Of a DNA stretch of 44,147 nt, positions 15,930 to 25,297 are shown in pieces. The translations under genes and the position numbers were made by a program. Position 1 is the first letter of the stretch; each line of letters starts with the position of its first letter. Under the pieces are notes generated by a model. It did no database searches, was not told the DNA's origin, and saw nothing but the letters and a program-made list of their open reading frames with translations. Source of the DNA: an uncultured Clostridia bacterium (GTDB taxonomy: Bacteria > Bacillota > Clostridia > Oscillospirales > QAMX01); the NCBI GenBank assembly GCA_944376195.1, contig CALWBW010000019.1, positions 1 through 44,147 of the forward strand. Direction: 5' to 3'.

Positions 15930-17090
15930 ATGAAATCCTTTTGTCAGGTGTTCCTGCTGGCGTTTTGCGCGCTGGTCCTTGCCGCCGTGCCGGTTTTGAC
16001 CGCGTTTTCCGAGGCCGGCGACTATTCCCTCTATGAAAACCGCACATTGGCCTCCCGTCCCGACTTTTCCCTTTCCGCGCTCCTCTCCGGCGACTATTTC
16101 GAGGGCTGGGAGAACTATCTGCGCGATCGCGTCTGGCAGCGCGATACGCTGCTCGCGCTCGACGCACGGCTGGAAACCGCCGCCGGACGGCTGTTTGTCA
16201 ACGATGTGCTCACCGCCGACGAAGCGCTCTTACCCTATGTGGAGGGGATAGATCCGGACACCGTCCGGGAGGACGCCGCACGGATGGCCGACCAGCTTGC
16301 GGCCATTGCCGCCCAGGTGGAGTCCTATGGCGGCGTGTTCCTCTATGTCGGCGTGCCGAACCAGTATTCCGTCTTTCGCGACGGATACCCGGACTACATG
16401 GACTATATCGCGGAGGGGCTCGATGCCGCGCTGGACGCGTTTTATGCCGCGCTGGACGCGCGCGGCGTTGCCTATCTCGACGTCGGCGCGGCGCTTCCCG
16501 AACTCTCCTCGTTTTATTTTCAGACCGATCACCATATGACCCTGTCCGGCGGCGTTGAAACCTGCCGTCTGATCTTTGACGCGCTCCGCGAGGCAGGCGT
16601 AGCGATTCCGGATTTCCTTGCGGATCTCTCTTATCATAGGCTGCCCAACCCCTTTTACGGCTCGCGCGGCCGCAAACTTTACGGGCTCTCGCCCTTTACC
16701 GACCAGGTCGAGGTATTTGACGCGGCGCCGGACGTGGCGTTTTCCCGCCGCGACAACGGGGAAGAGGTAGACGCTTCCCTATATACCCTGCCGGAAACCG
16801 ACAGCGAGCCCGTCGACTACGGCATGTTCATGGGCGGGGATATCGCAGAGACGATCCTCACAACCGAACGTCCCGCGCTTTCCGACGCGCTGATTTTCGG
16901 CGACTCCTACACAAACACCATAGAAACGGTTTTCTATACCGGGTTTGACGAAACGCGGAGCCTGGACCTGCGCTATTATGAGGAACAGTCCCTCTCCGCG
17001 TATCTTGAAACCTACCGTCCCGCCGTGGTTGTCTGCGTGCGGGATGACGCGAATTACCTGAATTTCACCGGAAACGGTTCGCTCTTTTAA
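15930..17090 (+). CDS. DHHW/AlgJ-like extracytoplasmic acetylation protein
   Basis: The 386-residue protein has an N-terminal signal anchor (~5-25) and a SGNH-like fold related to AlgJ/AlgX. The family's DHHW motif appears as DHHM at residues 200-203, and the late GDSY carries the presumptive catalytic serine. It probably receives acetyl groups from the upstream MBOAT protein and transfers them to a glycan outside the cell. AAGGAGG lies just before the ATG. The substitution of W by M in the name-giving motif is worth noting but the catalytic pair DH is kept. Confidence 0.85.
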   Translation: MKSFCQVFLLAFCALVLAAVPVLTAFSEAGDYSLYENRTLASRPDFSLSALLSGDYFEGWENYLRDRVWQRDTLLALDARLETAAGRLFVNDVLTADEALLPYVEGIDPDTVREDAARMADQLAAIAAQVESYGGVFLYVGVPNQYSVFRDGYPDYMDYIAEGLDAALDAFYAALDARGVAYLDVGAALPELSSFYFQTDHHMTLSGGVETCRLIFDALREAGVAIPDFLADLSYHRLPNPFYGSRGRKLYGLSPFTDQVEVFDAAPDVAFSRRDNGEEVDASLYTLPETDSEPVDYGMFMGGDIAETILTTERPALSDALIFGDSYTNTIETVFYTGFDETRSLDLRYYEEQSLSAYLETYRPAVVVCVRDDANYLNFTGNGSLF

Positions 17091-17127
17091 AATCGGAGCG
17101 GAAAAGGCCGAAACCATGGTTTTCTTC

Positions 17128-17156
17128 TTGCATTGCACCGGTTTTCAAGATATAAT
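17128..17156 (+). promoter_or_regulatory. sigma-A promoter of the rnf operon
   Basis: TTGCAT (17128-17133), 17-base spacer, TATAAT (17151-17156). It lies about 50 bases before rnfC, after the preceding gene has ended. Confidence 0.85.
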
Positions 17157-17205
17157 GTAACGTGCAGGATTTTTTAAGAAATGAGAAACAAGAGGTGACG
17201 AACCT

Positions 17206-18516
17206 ATGGCCCACTCCTTCCGCGGGGGCATACATCCCGACCCGCACAAAGAAACGACCGCCGGGCGCGCCATCGAGGCGCTCCCCGCCCCGCCGACTGT
17301 GCAGATTCCCATGTCCATGCACATCGGCGTACCGGCAGAACCACTCGTCAAGGCGGGCGAACATGTCAAAATGGGACAGAAAATCGGTGATACGGACGCT
17401 TTCGTATCCGTTCCCGTTCACGCGACCGTGTCCGGCACCGTGAAATCCGTCGGCATGGCCCTGCATCCGAACGGTGCGCGTGTGATGAGCGTTATCATTG
17501 AAAATGACGGGCAGGACGAACTGGAACCGCTCGCCCGCGCCATGGAATGGCAGATGATGACCCAGGATGAAATGATCGCGCTGATCCGGGAAGCCGGCAT
17601 CGTCGGCCATGGCGGCGCGGCGTTCCCCACGCACGCCAAAATCCGTTCCGCGCTGGGCAAGGTGGACGCCATGATTATCAATGCCGCCGAATGCGAGCCC
17701 TACATCACCTCCGACCACCGCGTCATGCTCGAATATGCCGACGACGTGGTCGCGGGAATCCGGATTTTGCTGCGTATTTTTTCGCGCATCCGCTGCATCA
17801 TCGCGGTGGAAAATAACAAGCCGGACGCCGTGGAATCCCTGCGGCGCGCCATTGGCGCGGATAACCGCATTAAAATCGACCTTTTGAAAACCAAATACCC
17901 GCAGGGCGGTGAGAAACAGCTCATCCGCGCCGTCACGGGGCGGGAAGTGCCCCCCGGAAAGCTTCCGGCAGACGCCGGCTGCGTGGTCTTTAACGTGGAT
18001 ACCGTCGCGGCCATCAACCGCGCGTTTACCCAGGGCCTGCCGGATATCCAGCGTGTCGTTACGGTGTCCGGTTCCGCCATTACTACGCCGAAAAATCTGC
18101 TCGTGCGCGTCGGCACGCCCCTTTCCGCCCTGGTTGCGGCCTGCGGCGGATACCGGGAGGAACCGCAGAAAATGGTGATGGGCGGCCCGATGATGGGCGT
18201 CGCGCAGTTTTCGGACGAAGTCCCCGTCATCCGCGGCACCAACGCCTTCCTCGCTTTCTCCGAAAATGAGGACCGCCGCGTGGATGATCCGGTCTGCATC
18301 CGGTGCGGCCGCTGTGTCCAGGTGTGCCCCATGCGGCTTTTGCCGACCTATTTGTATCTCTACGCCTCGCACGATATGTGGGACGAATGCGAGCGTATGC
18401 ATGTCGCCGACTGTATGGAGTGCGGCGCATGTACCTTTGAATGTCCCGGCAGTCTGCATCTGACGCAGATGTTCCGCGTTGCAAAGGCAAAGGCCATGGA
18501 ATTGCGCCGCCGCTGA
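17206..18516 (+). CDS. rnfC: Rnf complex subunit RnfC
   Basis: RnfC is the soluble NADH-facing subunit of the ion-translocating ferredoxin:NAD oxidoreductase. The 436 residues show an N-terminal biotin-lipoyl-like fold, the NADH/FMN-binding (51-kDa-like) domain with GHGGAAFPTH and NAAECEPY, and two C-terminal [4Fe-4S] motifs, CIRCGRCVQVCP and CMECGACTFECP. The length is normal for clostridial RnfC. It is first in an operon ordered C-D-G-E-A-B, the standard clostridial arrangement. Confidence 0.97.
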   Translation: MAHSFRGGIHPDPHKETTAGRAIEALPAPPTVQIPMSMHIGVPAEPLVKAGEHVKMGQKIGDTDAFVSVPVHATVSGTVKSVGMALHPNGARVMSVIIENDGQDELEPLARAMEWQMMTQDEMIALIREAGIVGHGGAAFPTHAKIRSALGKVDAMIINAAECEPYITSDHRVMLEYADDVVAGIRILLRIFSRIRCIIAVENNKPDAVESLRRAIGADNRIKIDLLKTKYPQGGEKQLIRAVTGREVPPGKLPADAGCVVFNVDTVAAINRAFTQGLPDIQRVVTVSGSAITTPKNLLVRVGTPLSALVAACGGYREEPQKMVMGGPMMGVAQFSDEVPVIRGTNAFLAFSENEDRRVDDPVCIRCGRCVQVCPMRLLPTYLYLYASHDMWDECERMHVADCMECGACTFECPGSLHLTQMFRVAKAKAMELRRR

Positions 18517-18545
18517 AACGCCAATTTAAGAAAAGCAAAAGGGTG

Positions 18546-19586
18546 ATGAACTTGGATAAAACACGACACCTGCCCGTGGTGACTTCCTCGCCGCACGTCA
18601 GAAGCACGGATTCCGTGCGCAGCATTATGCTGGACGTGCTCATTTCGCTGCTCCCCGCGCTGCTGGTCGGCGTATTTACCTTTGGGCCGCGCGCCCTCGT
18701 GTTAACCGTCATCAGCGTCGGCTCATGCCTCTTTTTTGAGTGGGGCTTCAGCCGCCTGGTACATAAAAAGAACCCCATCGGCGATCTTTCCGCCGCTGTG
18801 ACGGGCGTCTTGCTGGCTTTTAACCTGCCCGTCGCCGTCCCGCTGTGGATGCCGGTCGTCGGCGCGCTGTTTGCCATCGTCATTGTCAAGCAGCTTTACG
18901 GCGGCATCGGCAAAAATATCTTCAACCCCGCGCTTGCCGCGCGTGTATTCCTGTTTTTAGCCTGGTCGTCCGCGATGACCACCTGGACGCTGCCGCGCGC
19001 CGTCCTGCCGTGGTTTGCCAATGTGGCGGACGCCGTGACGGGCGCGACCCCCATGGCGATTTTAAAAGAAGGCTCCACGTCGGGGCTGGACCTCATGGCC
19101 ATGCTGACCGGCCAGACCGGCGGCTGTATCGGGGAAACCTCCGCACTGGCGCTTTTGGCCGGCGGCGTTTACCTCCTCATCCGCCGCGTCATCACGCCGC
19201 GTATCCCCGTGGCGTACCTGGGCACCGTGGCGCTTTTATCGCTCCTCTTCCCGAAAACGGGGAGCGGCCTGGACTGGATGCTCTATGAGCTTTTGGGCGG
19301 CGGTTTGATGCTCGGCGCCATTTTCATGGCGACCGACTACACCACGTCTCCCTCCACCATACGCGGACAGTGGATTTTCGGCGTCGGCTGCGGAGTCATC
19401 ACCATTGTAATCCGGTATTTCGGCGCGTATAACGAAGGCGTGAGCTTTGCGATCCTTCTCATGAACGCCTTTGTCTGGATGATTGATATGGCGGCGAAAC
19501 CCCGCCGTTATGGCCTGCGCCGTTTTGCGCGCCTGCGCGAAAAATTCGGCGCCAAACATGCCGGAGAACGGGAGGCGCAGAAATGA
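18546..19586 (+). CDS. rnfD: Rnf complex subunit RnfD
   Basis: This is an integral membrane subunit (~346 residues, about nine helices) that carries a covalently bound FMN and forms part of the ion path. The flavinylation-type segment GATPMA follows helix 5. The start is uncertain: ATG at 18546 sits only two bases after the GGG of AAAAGGGTG, while an in-frame TTG at 18552 has normal spacing to it. The TTG start would shorten the protein by two residues. The stop overlaps the start of rnfG. Confidence 0.95.
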   Translation: MNLDKTRHLPVVTSSPHVRSTDSVRSIMLDVLISLLPALLVGVFTFGPRALVLTVISVGSCLFFEWGFSRLVHKKNPIGDLSAAVTGVLLAFNLPVAVPLWMPVVGALFAIVIVKQLYGGIGKNIFNPALAARVFLFLAWSSAMTTWTLPRAVLPWFANVADAVTGATPMAILKEGSTSGLDLMAMLTGQTGGCIGETSALALLAGGVYLLIRRVITPRIPVAYLGTVALLSLLFPKTGSGLDWMLYELLGGGLMLGAIFMATDYTTSPSTIRGQWIFGVGCGVITIVIRYFGAYNEGVSFAILLMNAFVWMIDMAAKPRRYGLRRFARLREKFGAKHAGEREAQK

Positions 19587-20161
19587 AAAAACGGGAATCG
19601 CGCGAGATCATTCGCATGGTGGTCACGCTGTTTGCCATCTCTTTGATTTGTTCCTCTATTCTGGGCGTCGTCAACGCTGTGACAAAAGATAAAATCGCGG
19701 AAATCGAGGCGGAAACAAGAGCCGCCGCCATGCGCGAAGTCCTGCCGGACGCCGAGACGTTTACGGACGTTTCCGACGCATTGAGCGAGGAGTTTAAAAC
19801 TGAAAATACCATCACCGGTATTTTTTCCGCTACCGCTTCGGACGGCGCCGACGCCGGTTATGCCGTCATGGTTGCGCCGCGCGGCTTCGGCGGTGAAATC
19901 GTCATGATCGTCGGGATCGGCACGGATGGCGCCGTGACAGGCGTCGTCATTACGGAAATGTCCGAAACCGCCGGACTCGGCACCAAGGCAAACGATCCCG
20001 CCTTCCTTTCCCAGTACGCCGGGAAAAGCGGTTCGCTCTCCGTTGTAAAGGGCGAAGCGGGAGAAAATCAGATTTCCGCCATCACCGGCGCGACCGTGAC
20101 GTCCCGCGCGGTGACGACGGGCGTCCTCGCGGCCATGAAGGCTGCGGCGGCCGTCGCGTAA
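19583..20161 (+). CDS. rnfG: Rnf complex subunit RnfG
   Basis: The 192-residue protein has a single N-terminal membrane anchor (~12-32) and an extracytoplasmic FMN-binding domain. The motif TGATVT near the C-terminus supplies the threonine (about residue 173) that carries FMN through a phosphoester bond. It overlaps rnfD by four bases (ATGA), indicating translational coupling. Confidence 0.95.
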   Translation: MKKRESREIIRMVVTLFAISLICSSILGVVNAVTKDKIAEIEAETRAAAMREVLPDAETFTDVSDALSEEFKTENTITGIFSATASDGADAGYAVMVAPRGFGGEIVMIVGIGTDGAVTGVVITEMSETAGLGTKANDPAFLSQYAGKSGSLSVVKGEAGENQISAITGATVTSRAVTTGVLAAMKAAAAVA

Positions 20162-20179
20162 GCGGGGAGGGAGGAATCT

Positions 20180-20803
20180 ATGGCTTCGAAAAAATATATG
20201 AGGCAGTTTGTCTCCGGCATTATTGACAACAACCCCACGTTTGTGCAGCTGCTCGGCATGTGCCCGACGCTTGCGACCAGCACCTCGCTGGAAAACGCCG
20301 TCGGCATGGGCCTGGCCGCCACAGCCGTGTTGGCCGCTTCCAATGTGGTGATTTCGCTCTTGCGGAAATTCATCCCGCAGAAAATCCGCATCGCGGCATA
20401 TGTCGTCATCATCGCGAGCTTCGTCACGGTGATCGATCTGCTCATGCAGGCCTATCTCCCTGAGCTTTCCAAAAGCCTGGGGCTTTATATCCCGCTGATC
20501 GTCGTCAACTGTATCATTCTGGCGCGTGCCGAGGCCTTTGCCTCGAAAAACAGCGTGCTGCCGTCTTTTGTCGACGGACTCTCCATGGGCGTCGGGTTCA
20601 CGCTGGCGCTCTCCGCAATTTCCATTGTACGTGAAATCCTGGGCAACGGCACGCTCTACGGGATTTCGCTCTTTGGTTCGGGATTCCAGCCGGCCGCCAT
20701 CATGATTATGGCGCCGGGCGGGTTCTTAACGCTGGGACTGATTATCGCGCTTGTGCAGAAGCTGCGCCAGCGCGCAGAGGGAAAGGAGCGCCGTAAATCA
20801 TGA
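20180..20803 (+). CDS. rnfE: Rnf complex subunit RnfE
   Basis: A six-helix membrane protein of 207 residues, homologous to RnfA and NqrD. Conserved NNPTFVQLLGMCPTLA at the N-terminus and NCIILARAEAFA in the middle are typical of RnfE and include the cysteines that bind the intramembrane iron-sulfur cluster shared with RnfA. GGGAGGGAGG precedes the start. It overlaps rnfA by four bases. Confidence 0.95.
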   Translation: MASKKYMRQFVSGIIDNNPTFVQLLGMCPTLATSTSLENAVGMGLAATAVLAASNVVISLLRKFIPQKIRIAAYVVIIASFVTVIDLLMQAYLPELSKSLGLYIPLIVVNCIILARAEAFASKNSVLPSFVDGLSMGVGFTLALSAISIVREILGNGTLYGISLFGSGFQPAAIMIMAPGGFLTLGLIIALVQKLRQRAEGKERRKS

Positions 20804-21390
20804 GTCTGACTGAATTCTTTTCGCTGTCGTTAACGGCGATCCTCATTGAAAACTTTGTTCTGATCAAATTCCTCGGCATCTGCCCTTTCCTCGGCGTCTC
20901 GAAAAAGGTCTCCACTGCCGCGGGCATGGGCATTGCGGTGACATTTGTCATGGCCATGGCAAGCGCCCTGACCTATGTCGTGAATACGTATCTGCTGGTT
21001 CCCTTTGATTTGCAGTACATGCAGACGCTTGCCTTCATCCTGCTCATTGCCGCGCTTGTGCAGCTGGTGGAAATGTTTTTGCAAAAGTCTGTCCCCGCGC
21101 TGTACCAGGCGCTGGGTATCTATCTGCCGCTGATTACCACAAACTGCGCCGTTTTGGGCGTCGCGATCCTCAATGTGGACAACGGTTATAACTTCATCCA
21201 GTCCGTCACCTACGGCGCCATGTCCGGCGTGGGTTTCCTGCTTGCCATCGTGATTTTCGCGTCGGTGCGGGAGCGGATCGCGTTCTGCGAGTATCCCAAA
21301 TGCTTTGACGGTTTCCCCATCGCCCTGGTTACGGCTGCGCTGCTCTCCATGGCGTTTATGGGATTCCAGGGACTCAATATATTCGGTTAA
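20800..21390 (+). CDS. rnfA: Rnf complex subunit RnfA
   Basis: A six-helix membrane protein of 196 residues, inverted-topology partner of RnfE. ENFVLIKFLGICPFLGVS and TTNCAVLGVA contain the paired cysteines expected for the RnfA-RnfE [2Fe-2S] site in the membrane. The start codon overlaps the rnfE stop. Confidence 0.96.
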   Translation: MSLTEFFSLSLTAILIENFVLIKFLGICPFLGVSKKVSTAAGMGIAVTFVMAMASALTYVVNTYLLVPFDLQYMQTLAFILLIAALVQLVEMFLQKSVPALYQALGIYLPLITTNCAVLGVAILNVDNGYNFIQSVTYGAMSGVGFLLAIVIFASVRERIAFCEYPKCFDGFPIALVTAALLSMAFMGFQGLNIFG

Positions 21391-21422
21391 ACCCGGACGG
21401 TTTGCGGAAAGGATGAGCTTTT

Positions 21423-22253
21423 ATGTGGATTGAAATCTTGAAAGCGGCGCTGACGCTCGGCGCGCTGGGCCTCATTATGGGCGTACTGCTTGCCGTCGCC
21501 TCCCGCATTTTCGCGGTTCATACGGATGAACGGGTGGAACAGATCGCCGCGCTGCTTCCCGGCGCCAATTGCGGCGGCTGTGGATTTGCGGGCTGCTCCG
21601 CCTATGCAAGCGCCGTGGTGCGCGGCGAGGCGTCTCCCTCCGCCTGTGTGGCAGGCGGCGCGGCTGCCGCACAGGGCATTGCAAAAATTCTAGGCGTGGA
21701 CGTCGACACGCGCGAACGCCGCGTGGCGCATGTCTACTGTTCCGGCGGCGATGTAACCGCGCGCCGCTTCCAATATACCGGCGTCCAGTCCTGCTTTGCC
21801 GCGTCGCGCGTGGCAAACGGCCCGGTTGAGTGTACGTTTGCCTGTCTGGGGTTTGGGGATTGCGTAAAATCCTGTGCGTTTGACGCCATTCATATCGAAG
21901 CCGGACACGCGTTTGTCGACCGCGACCGCTGTACCGGCTGCGGCAAGTGCGCTTCCACCTGCCCGCGGAAAATCATCGGCCTGATCCCCGCCGCAGCCCC
22001 GATTTCCGTGAACTGTTCTTCGCGTGACCGCGGCGCCTTTGTGCGCAGCGTCTGCGAGGCGGGCTGTATCGGCTGTACGCTGTGCGTGAAAAAGTGCGAG
22101 CACGACGCCATCCACGTCGTGGACAATCTCGCGCGGATCGACTATGAAAAATGCGTCGGCTGCGGCGAGTGCCTGAAAGTCTGCCCGCGCGGCATTATTC
22201 GTGAGGAAGAAATCTTGATTACCGCCGCATCCCGTGCGGAAGCGGCCCTTTAA
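21423..22253 (+). CDS. rnfB: Rnf complex subunit RnfB
   Basis: The ferredoxin-accepting subunit: one N-terminal helix, a four-cysteine cluster motif CGGCGFAGC plus a distal C typical of RnfB, then several ferredoxin-type CxxCxxCxxxC motifs (including CTGCGKCASTCP, CIGCTLCVKKC and CVGCGECLKVCP). The 276-residue length is within the clostridial range. It feeds electrons from reduced ferredoxin into the membrane part. It is the last rnf gene, and a TTG-started gene follows after 18 bases. Confidence 0.96.
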   Translation: MWIEILKAALTLGALGLIMGVLLAVASRIFAVHTDERVEQIAALLPGANCGGCGFAGCSAYASAVVRGEASPSACVAGGAAAAQGIAKILGVDVDTRERRVAHVYCSGGDVTARRFQYTGVQSCFAASRVANGPVECTFACLGFGDCVKSCAFDAIHIEAGHAFVDRDRCTGCGKCASTCPRKIIGLIPAAAPISVNCSSRDRGAFVRSVCEAGCIGCTLCVKKCEHDAIHVVDNLARIDYEKCVGCGECLKVCPRGIIREEEILITAASRAEAAL

Positions 22254-22271
22254 AACCGGGGAGGCAGCCCT

Positions 22272-23315
22272 TTGAGCAATACACCCACCTGGAAAACGCC
22301 GCATCAAGCGGCGCATCAACGTCGAAAAAGGCGCGGCCGCAGGAAACTGGCGGCCGTGCTGGTTCTTCTTGCCCTTCTCGCCGGAGCCTGGGTCTTTTTA
22401 AGTGAATATGTGGTTTTCACTTCGGAGGGAATCCGTTTTTCCTTCGGGGAAGACGCGGTTTCCGATACGGCCGACCGGGCCTCTGCGCCGTTTCTTTCCG
22501 ACGCAGGGCAGGACAATGCGCCGCAGATCAGCATTGACCGCGGCGAGTTGCCGCCGGAAGGCGCAGGGCCGGTGCACGGTTCGCTTTTGGAAGTCGCGGG
22601 CCTCTCGCGTGAGGAAATTCTCTCCGCGGCCGTCAATCTGAAAAATCTGGGTTACACGGCGGCGGTTGTCCCGGTGAAAACGGCGTCCGCGCCGCGCATT
22701 GACGCGCAGGAGCTCTCCTGGGCGGCGGAAGCCTGTGAAACGGCGGGCCTGCGCCTGATTGCCTATCTCTCCTGCTTCCGCGACGACGTCACCGCACGCG
22801 CGCAGCCGTCTTTGGCCGTGTGCGACGCGGAAGGCGCGCTGTTCGTCGACTATGACTACAGCGCCTGGCTCAATCCCTACGAGGAAGCCGCGCGCGACGC
22901 CGTACTGGCGGACTGCCGGTTTGCAGTCTCGGGTGGCGCGGAGGAACTGCTTTTGGATAATCTCTCGTTCCCCAACTCGGGCAATCTTGCACCCATCGAA
23001 TACGGCGATGTGGAGGACTCCCCGCGCGAAGTGATCGGCGCGTTTGCCGCGCTGCTGCGCGAAACATTCCCGGACCTCCGTCTGGGCGCCGTGGTTTCCG
23101 GCGATGATCTGTTTGGAGAAGGCGCCAGCGAGACAAAAGGCCAGGATGTTTCGCTTTTCTCCGCGACGTTTGACCGTATCTGGGCCTATGCGGCGGACGA
23201 TACGGAGGCCGCCGCGCTGCTTGAGAAGCTTGCTTCGCTTTCGCAGGAGGCCGCCGCGCAATTCTGCGTGATCACCGGGCGCACCTATGAAAGCGCCGCG
23301 TATCCGGAAACCTGA
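22272..23315 (+). CDS. membrane-anchored protein, possible TIM-barrel glycosidase-like domain
   Basis: The 347-residue protein has a basic N-terminus, one transmembrane helix (~26-44), a ~65-residue acidic linker and a C-terminal domain with alternating strands and helices. Segments such as GLRLIAYLSCF, WLNPY and ELLLDNLSFPN resemble putative glycoside-hydrolase barrels (DUF4015-like), but key residues cannot be confirmed. Translation begins at TTG (22272), with GGGAGG at ~22258-22263 correctly spaced. It follows rnfB closely and may be co-transcribed, although no functional link to Rnf is known. Confidence 0.65.
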   Translation: MSNTPTWKTPHQAAHQRRKRRGRRKLAAVLVLLALLAGAWVFLSEYVVFTSEGIRFSFGEDAVSDTADRASAPFLSDAGQDNAPQISIDRGELPPEGAGPVHGSLLEVAGLSREEILSAAVNLKNLGYTAAVVPVKTASAPRIDAQELSWAAEACETAGLRLIAYLSCFRDDVTARAQPSLAVCDAEGALFVDYDYSAWLNPYEEAARDAVLADCRFAVSGGAEELLLDNLSFPNSGNLAPIEYGDVEDSPREVIGAFAALLRETFPDLRLGAVVSGDDLFGEGASETKGQDVSLFSATFDRIWAYAADDTEAAALLEKLASLSQEAAAQFCVITGRTYESAAYPET

Positions 23316-23372
23316 GTACGCCGGGACGGCGGTCTTTGCCCGTTCCGTACTTCCGGCAGAGGGAAGGTGTTT

Positions 23373-23810
23373 ATGAAAACTGTGACGATCTATACCGACG
23401 GCGCCTGTTCCGGCAATCCCGGTCCGGGCGGCTGGGCAGCAATCCTCTCTTACGGCAAATTTCGCCGCGAAATATCAGGAGGGGAACGCGCCACAACCAA
23501 CAACCGCATGGAACTCACGGCCGTCATCCGCGCGCTGGAGCTTTTAAAGGAATCCTGCGTCGTGGAACTTTTCTCCGACTCCCGCTATGTCATCGATTCC
23601 CTCTCGAAAGGTTGGGCGGAGGGCTGGCGTGCGCGCGGGTGGCGGAAAGCGGACAAATCTCCGGCGTTAAACCCAGATTTGTTTGAAACGCTTTTAAACC
23701 TGGTTGCCCGCCACGAACTCCATTACCACTGGGTCAAGGGTCACGCGGAAAACGAACACAATAACCGCTGCGACGAACTTGCCCGGGCGGAAATTGCAAA
23801 ATTTCAATAA
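23373..23810 (+). CDS. rnhA: ribonuclease HI
   Basis: The enzyme degrades the RNA strand of RNA-DNA hybrids. The 145 residues contain the catalytic acids D9 ([10 protein letters not shown]), E47 (NRMELTAV) and D69 (SDSRYVIDS) and the late [14 protein letters not shown] segment with the fourth acidic residue. Length is normal. The ATG at 23373 follows GGGAAGG; an in-frame GTG six bases earlier overlaps that site. Confidence 0.96.
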   Translation: MKTVTIYTDGACSGNPGPGGWAAILSYGKFRREISGGERATTNNRMELTAVIRALELLKESCVVELFSDSRYVIDSLSKGWAEGWRARGWRKADKSPALNPDLFETLLNLVARHELHYHWVKGHAENEHNNRCDELARAEIAKFQ

Positions 23811-23812
23811 GA

Positions 23813-23846
23813 AAAAAGCGTCCGGTTTTTTTACCGGACGCTTTTT
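23813..23846. terminator. terminator after rnhA
   Basis: A 14-bp stem with A5 and T5 ends (AAAAAGCGTCCGGT with its complement) forms a symmetrical bidirectional terminator for rnhA and the converging amidohydrolase gene. Confidence 0.92.
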
Positions 23847-23874
23847 GCGTTGGGGCAGGGGAGCCCTCTTTTTT

Positions 23875-24675
23875 TTAAATTCCGAAAAGACGGCGGACGT
23901 TCCCGCTCAGCATCTTGCGGTTTTCCTCCTCGTTAAATCCCAGTGAGAAGAAATAGTCAAGTTCCTGCTCCGGCGGCCACATGGGATAATCCGTGCCGAA
24001 AAGCACGCGGTCCGTGCCGTAGCGCAGAATGATTTCACGCGCCTCCTCCGGCTTTAAGTAAGGAAAGCTGGAGGAACAGTCGACATAAAGATTCTGAAAT
24101 CCCGAGAGCTGACGGCTTGCCTCCTGCCAAATCGACCATCCGCCCAGATGCGCGCCGATAACCGTCAGGCCCTGGTAAATCTGCAAAATGGGGATCAGGC
24201 GGTTGGGGTTGGAAAAATCATAGCGGTAGTCGCCCGTATGCATTAAAATCGGCAATTTCCCCTCGCAGAGCTCATAAATTTTCAAGCAGCGATAATCGTC
24301 AATTTTAAATTTCTGGATATCGGGATGTAGCTTGACGCCATGCAGTCCCAGGGCCACCAGATGCTCGATATCGCCCGCGATATCCTCACTGTCGGGATGC
24401 AAAGTGCCCAACCCCGTGAGCTTTTCCGGATTTTTCTCCACTTCCGCCGCAATGAATTCATTGATGCTCTTCACCTGGCGCGGCGTCGTGGCAACCGACT
24501 GCACAATAAAATGGTCAATCCCCGCGGCGGCGCCCTGCTGCATCAGGTCCGCGACCGTCCCGCGGCCCGTGGAATGTTCGCCATAAAAAGTGTCCGTGCC
24601 GGCGACGGCGCGCGCGGCGATTTTCTCCGGATAAATGTGACAATGCGCGTCATAAACAGAAAATCCATTTCTCAT
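23875..24675 (-). CDS. metal-dependent amidohydrolase (TIM-barrel, amidohydrolase-2 type)
   Basis: The 266-residue protein starts with the metal-binding DAHCHIYP, followed by a mid-protein KLHPD, a MHTGDY motif, GAHLGGW and a terminal FGTDYP. These are the ordered ligands of the PF04909-type amidohydrolases (decarboxylases/lactonases). The substrate is not readable. The start has a modest ribosome site (GAGGA) 12-13 bases away. It is the most downstream gene of the minus-strand group after ispF. Confidence 0.85.
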   Translation of the reverse strand: MRNGFSVYDAHCHIYPEKIAARAVAGTDTFYGEHSTGRGTVADLMQQGAAAGIDHFIVQSVATTPRQVKSINEFIAAEVEKNPEKLTGLGTLHPDSEDIAGDIEHLVALGLHGVKLHPDIQKFKIDDYRCLKIYELCEGKLPILMHTGDYRYDFSNPNRLIPILQIYQGLTVIGAHLGGWSIWQEASRQLSGFQNLYVDCSSSFPYLKPEEAREIILRYGTDRVLFGTDYPMWPPEQELDYFFSLGFNEEENRKMLSGNVRRLFGI

Positions 24676-24802
24676 AGCGTCTTCGTCCTCGTCTTATGGA
24701 AAGTTCGAAATCAAATAAAAACCAGGCCCGCGCAGGCATGCATCCGTTCGTTCCCGGAAAAAGGCCTGAAAAGCGCCCCCGGTATGCCGCCGTCTTTAAA
24801 TC

Positions 24803-25297
24803 TTAACCGGCGGCCCCGGTATGCTCCAAAAGCGCCACAGCGTGCGCCGCAATTCCCTCGCCGCATCCGGTGAACCCAAGCCCCTCTTCCGTCGTAGCTT
24901 TCACATTCACGCAGTCCGGGCTGATTTCCAGTACGGCGGCCAGGTTCTGGCGCATCTGCGCGATAAACGGCGCCAGCTTCGGCCGTTGGGCGATCACCGT
25001 CGCGTCGACGTTCCCAACACGCCATCCGGCGTCCGCAAGCAGGCGCCGCACGCGCTCGAGAAGCAAAAGGCTGGAGATTCCGCGGTACCGTTCGTCCGTA
25101 TCCGGGAAATGGCGGCCGATATCGCCCAGTCCTGCCGCGCCCAAAAGCGCGTCCATCACGGCATGGGTCAGAACATCCGCGTCGCTGTGCCCCAGAAGCC
25201 CCAGCGCATACGGCACCGTTACGCCGCCTAAGACGAGCGCGCGCCCCTCTGTCAGGCGATGGACGTCGTACCCATGCCCAATCCGTATATTAAGCAT
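24803..25297 (-). CDS. ispF: 2-C-methyl-D-erythritol 2,4-cyclodiphosphate synthase
   Basis: The fifth step of the non-mevalonate isoprenoid pathway. The 164 residues show the N-terminal GHGYDVH with the metal-binding D11 and H13, the [13 protein letters not shown] signature and the terminal [12 protein letters not shown]. Length is typical. The gene overlaps the end of ispD by eight bases, so the two are translated together. Confidence 0.96.
   Translation of the reverse strand: MLNIRIGHGYDVHRLTEGRALVLGGVTVPYALGLLGHSDADVLTHAVMDALLGAAGLGDIGRHFPDTDERYRGISSLLLLERVRRLLADAGWRVGNVDATVIAQRPKLAPFIAQMRQNLAAVLEISPDCVNVKATTEEGLGFTGCGEGIAAHAVALLEHTGAAG

Noticed and set aside
17065-18459. 464-codon open frame on the minus strand
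   Set aside because: It is a shadow of rnfC; the forward product has clear Fe-S and nucleotide motifs while this one has His/Gly/Asp-rich nonsense.
24711-25025. 104-codon minus-strand open frame overlapping ispF
   Set aside because: It overlaps the well-supported ispF gene in another frame and shows no protein features.
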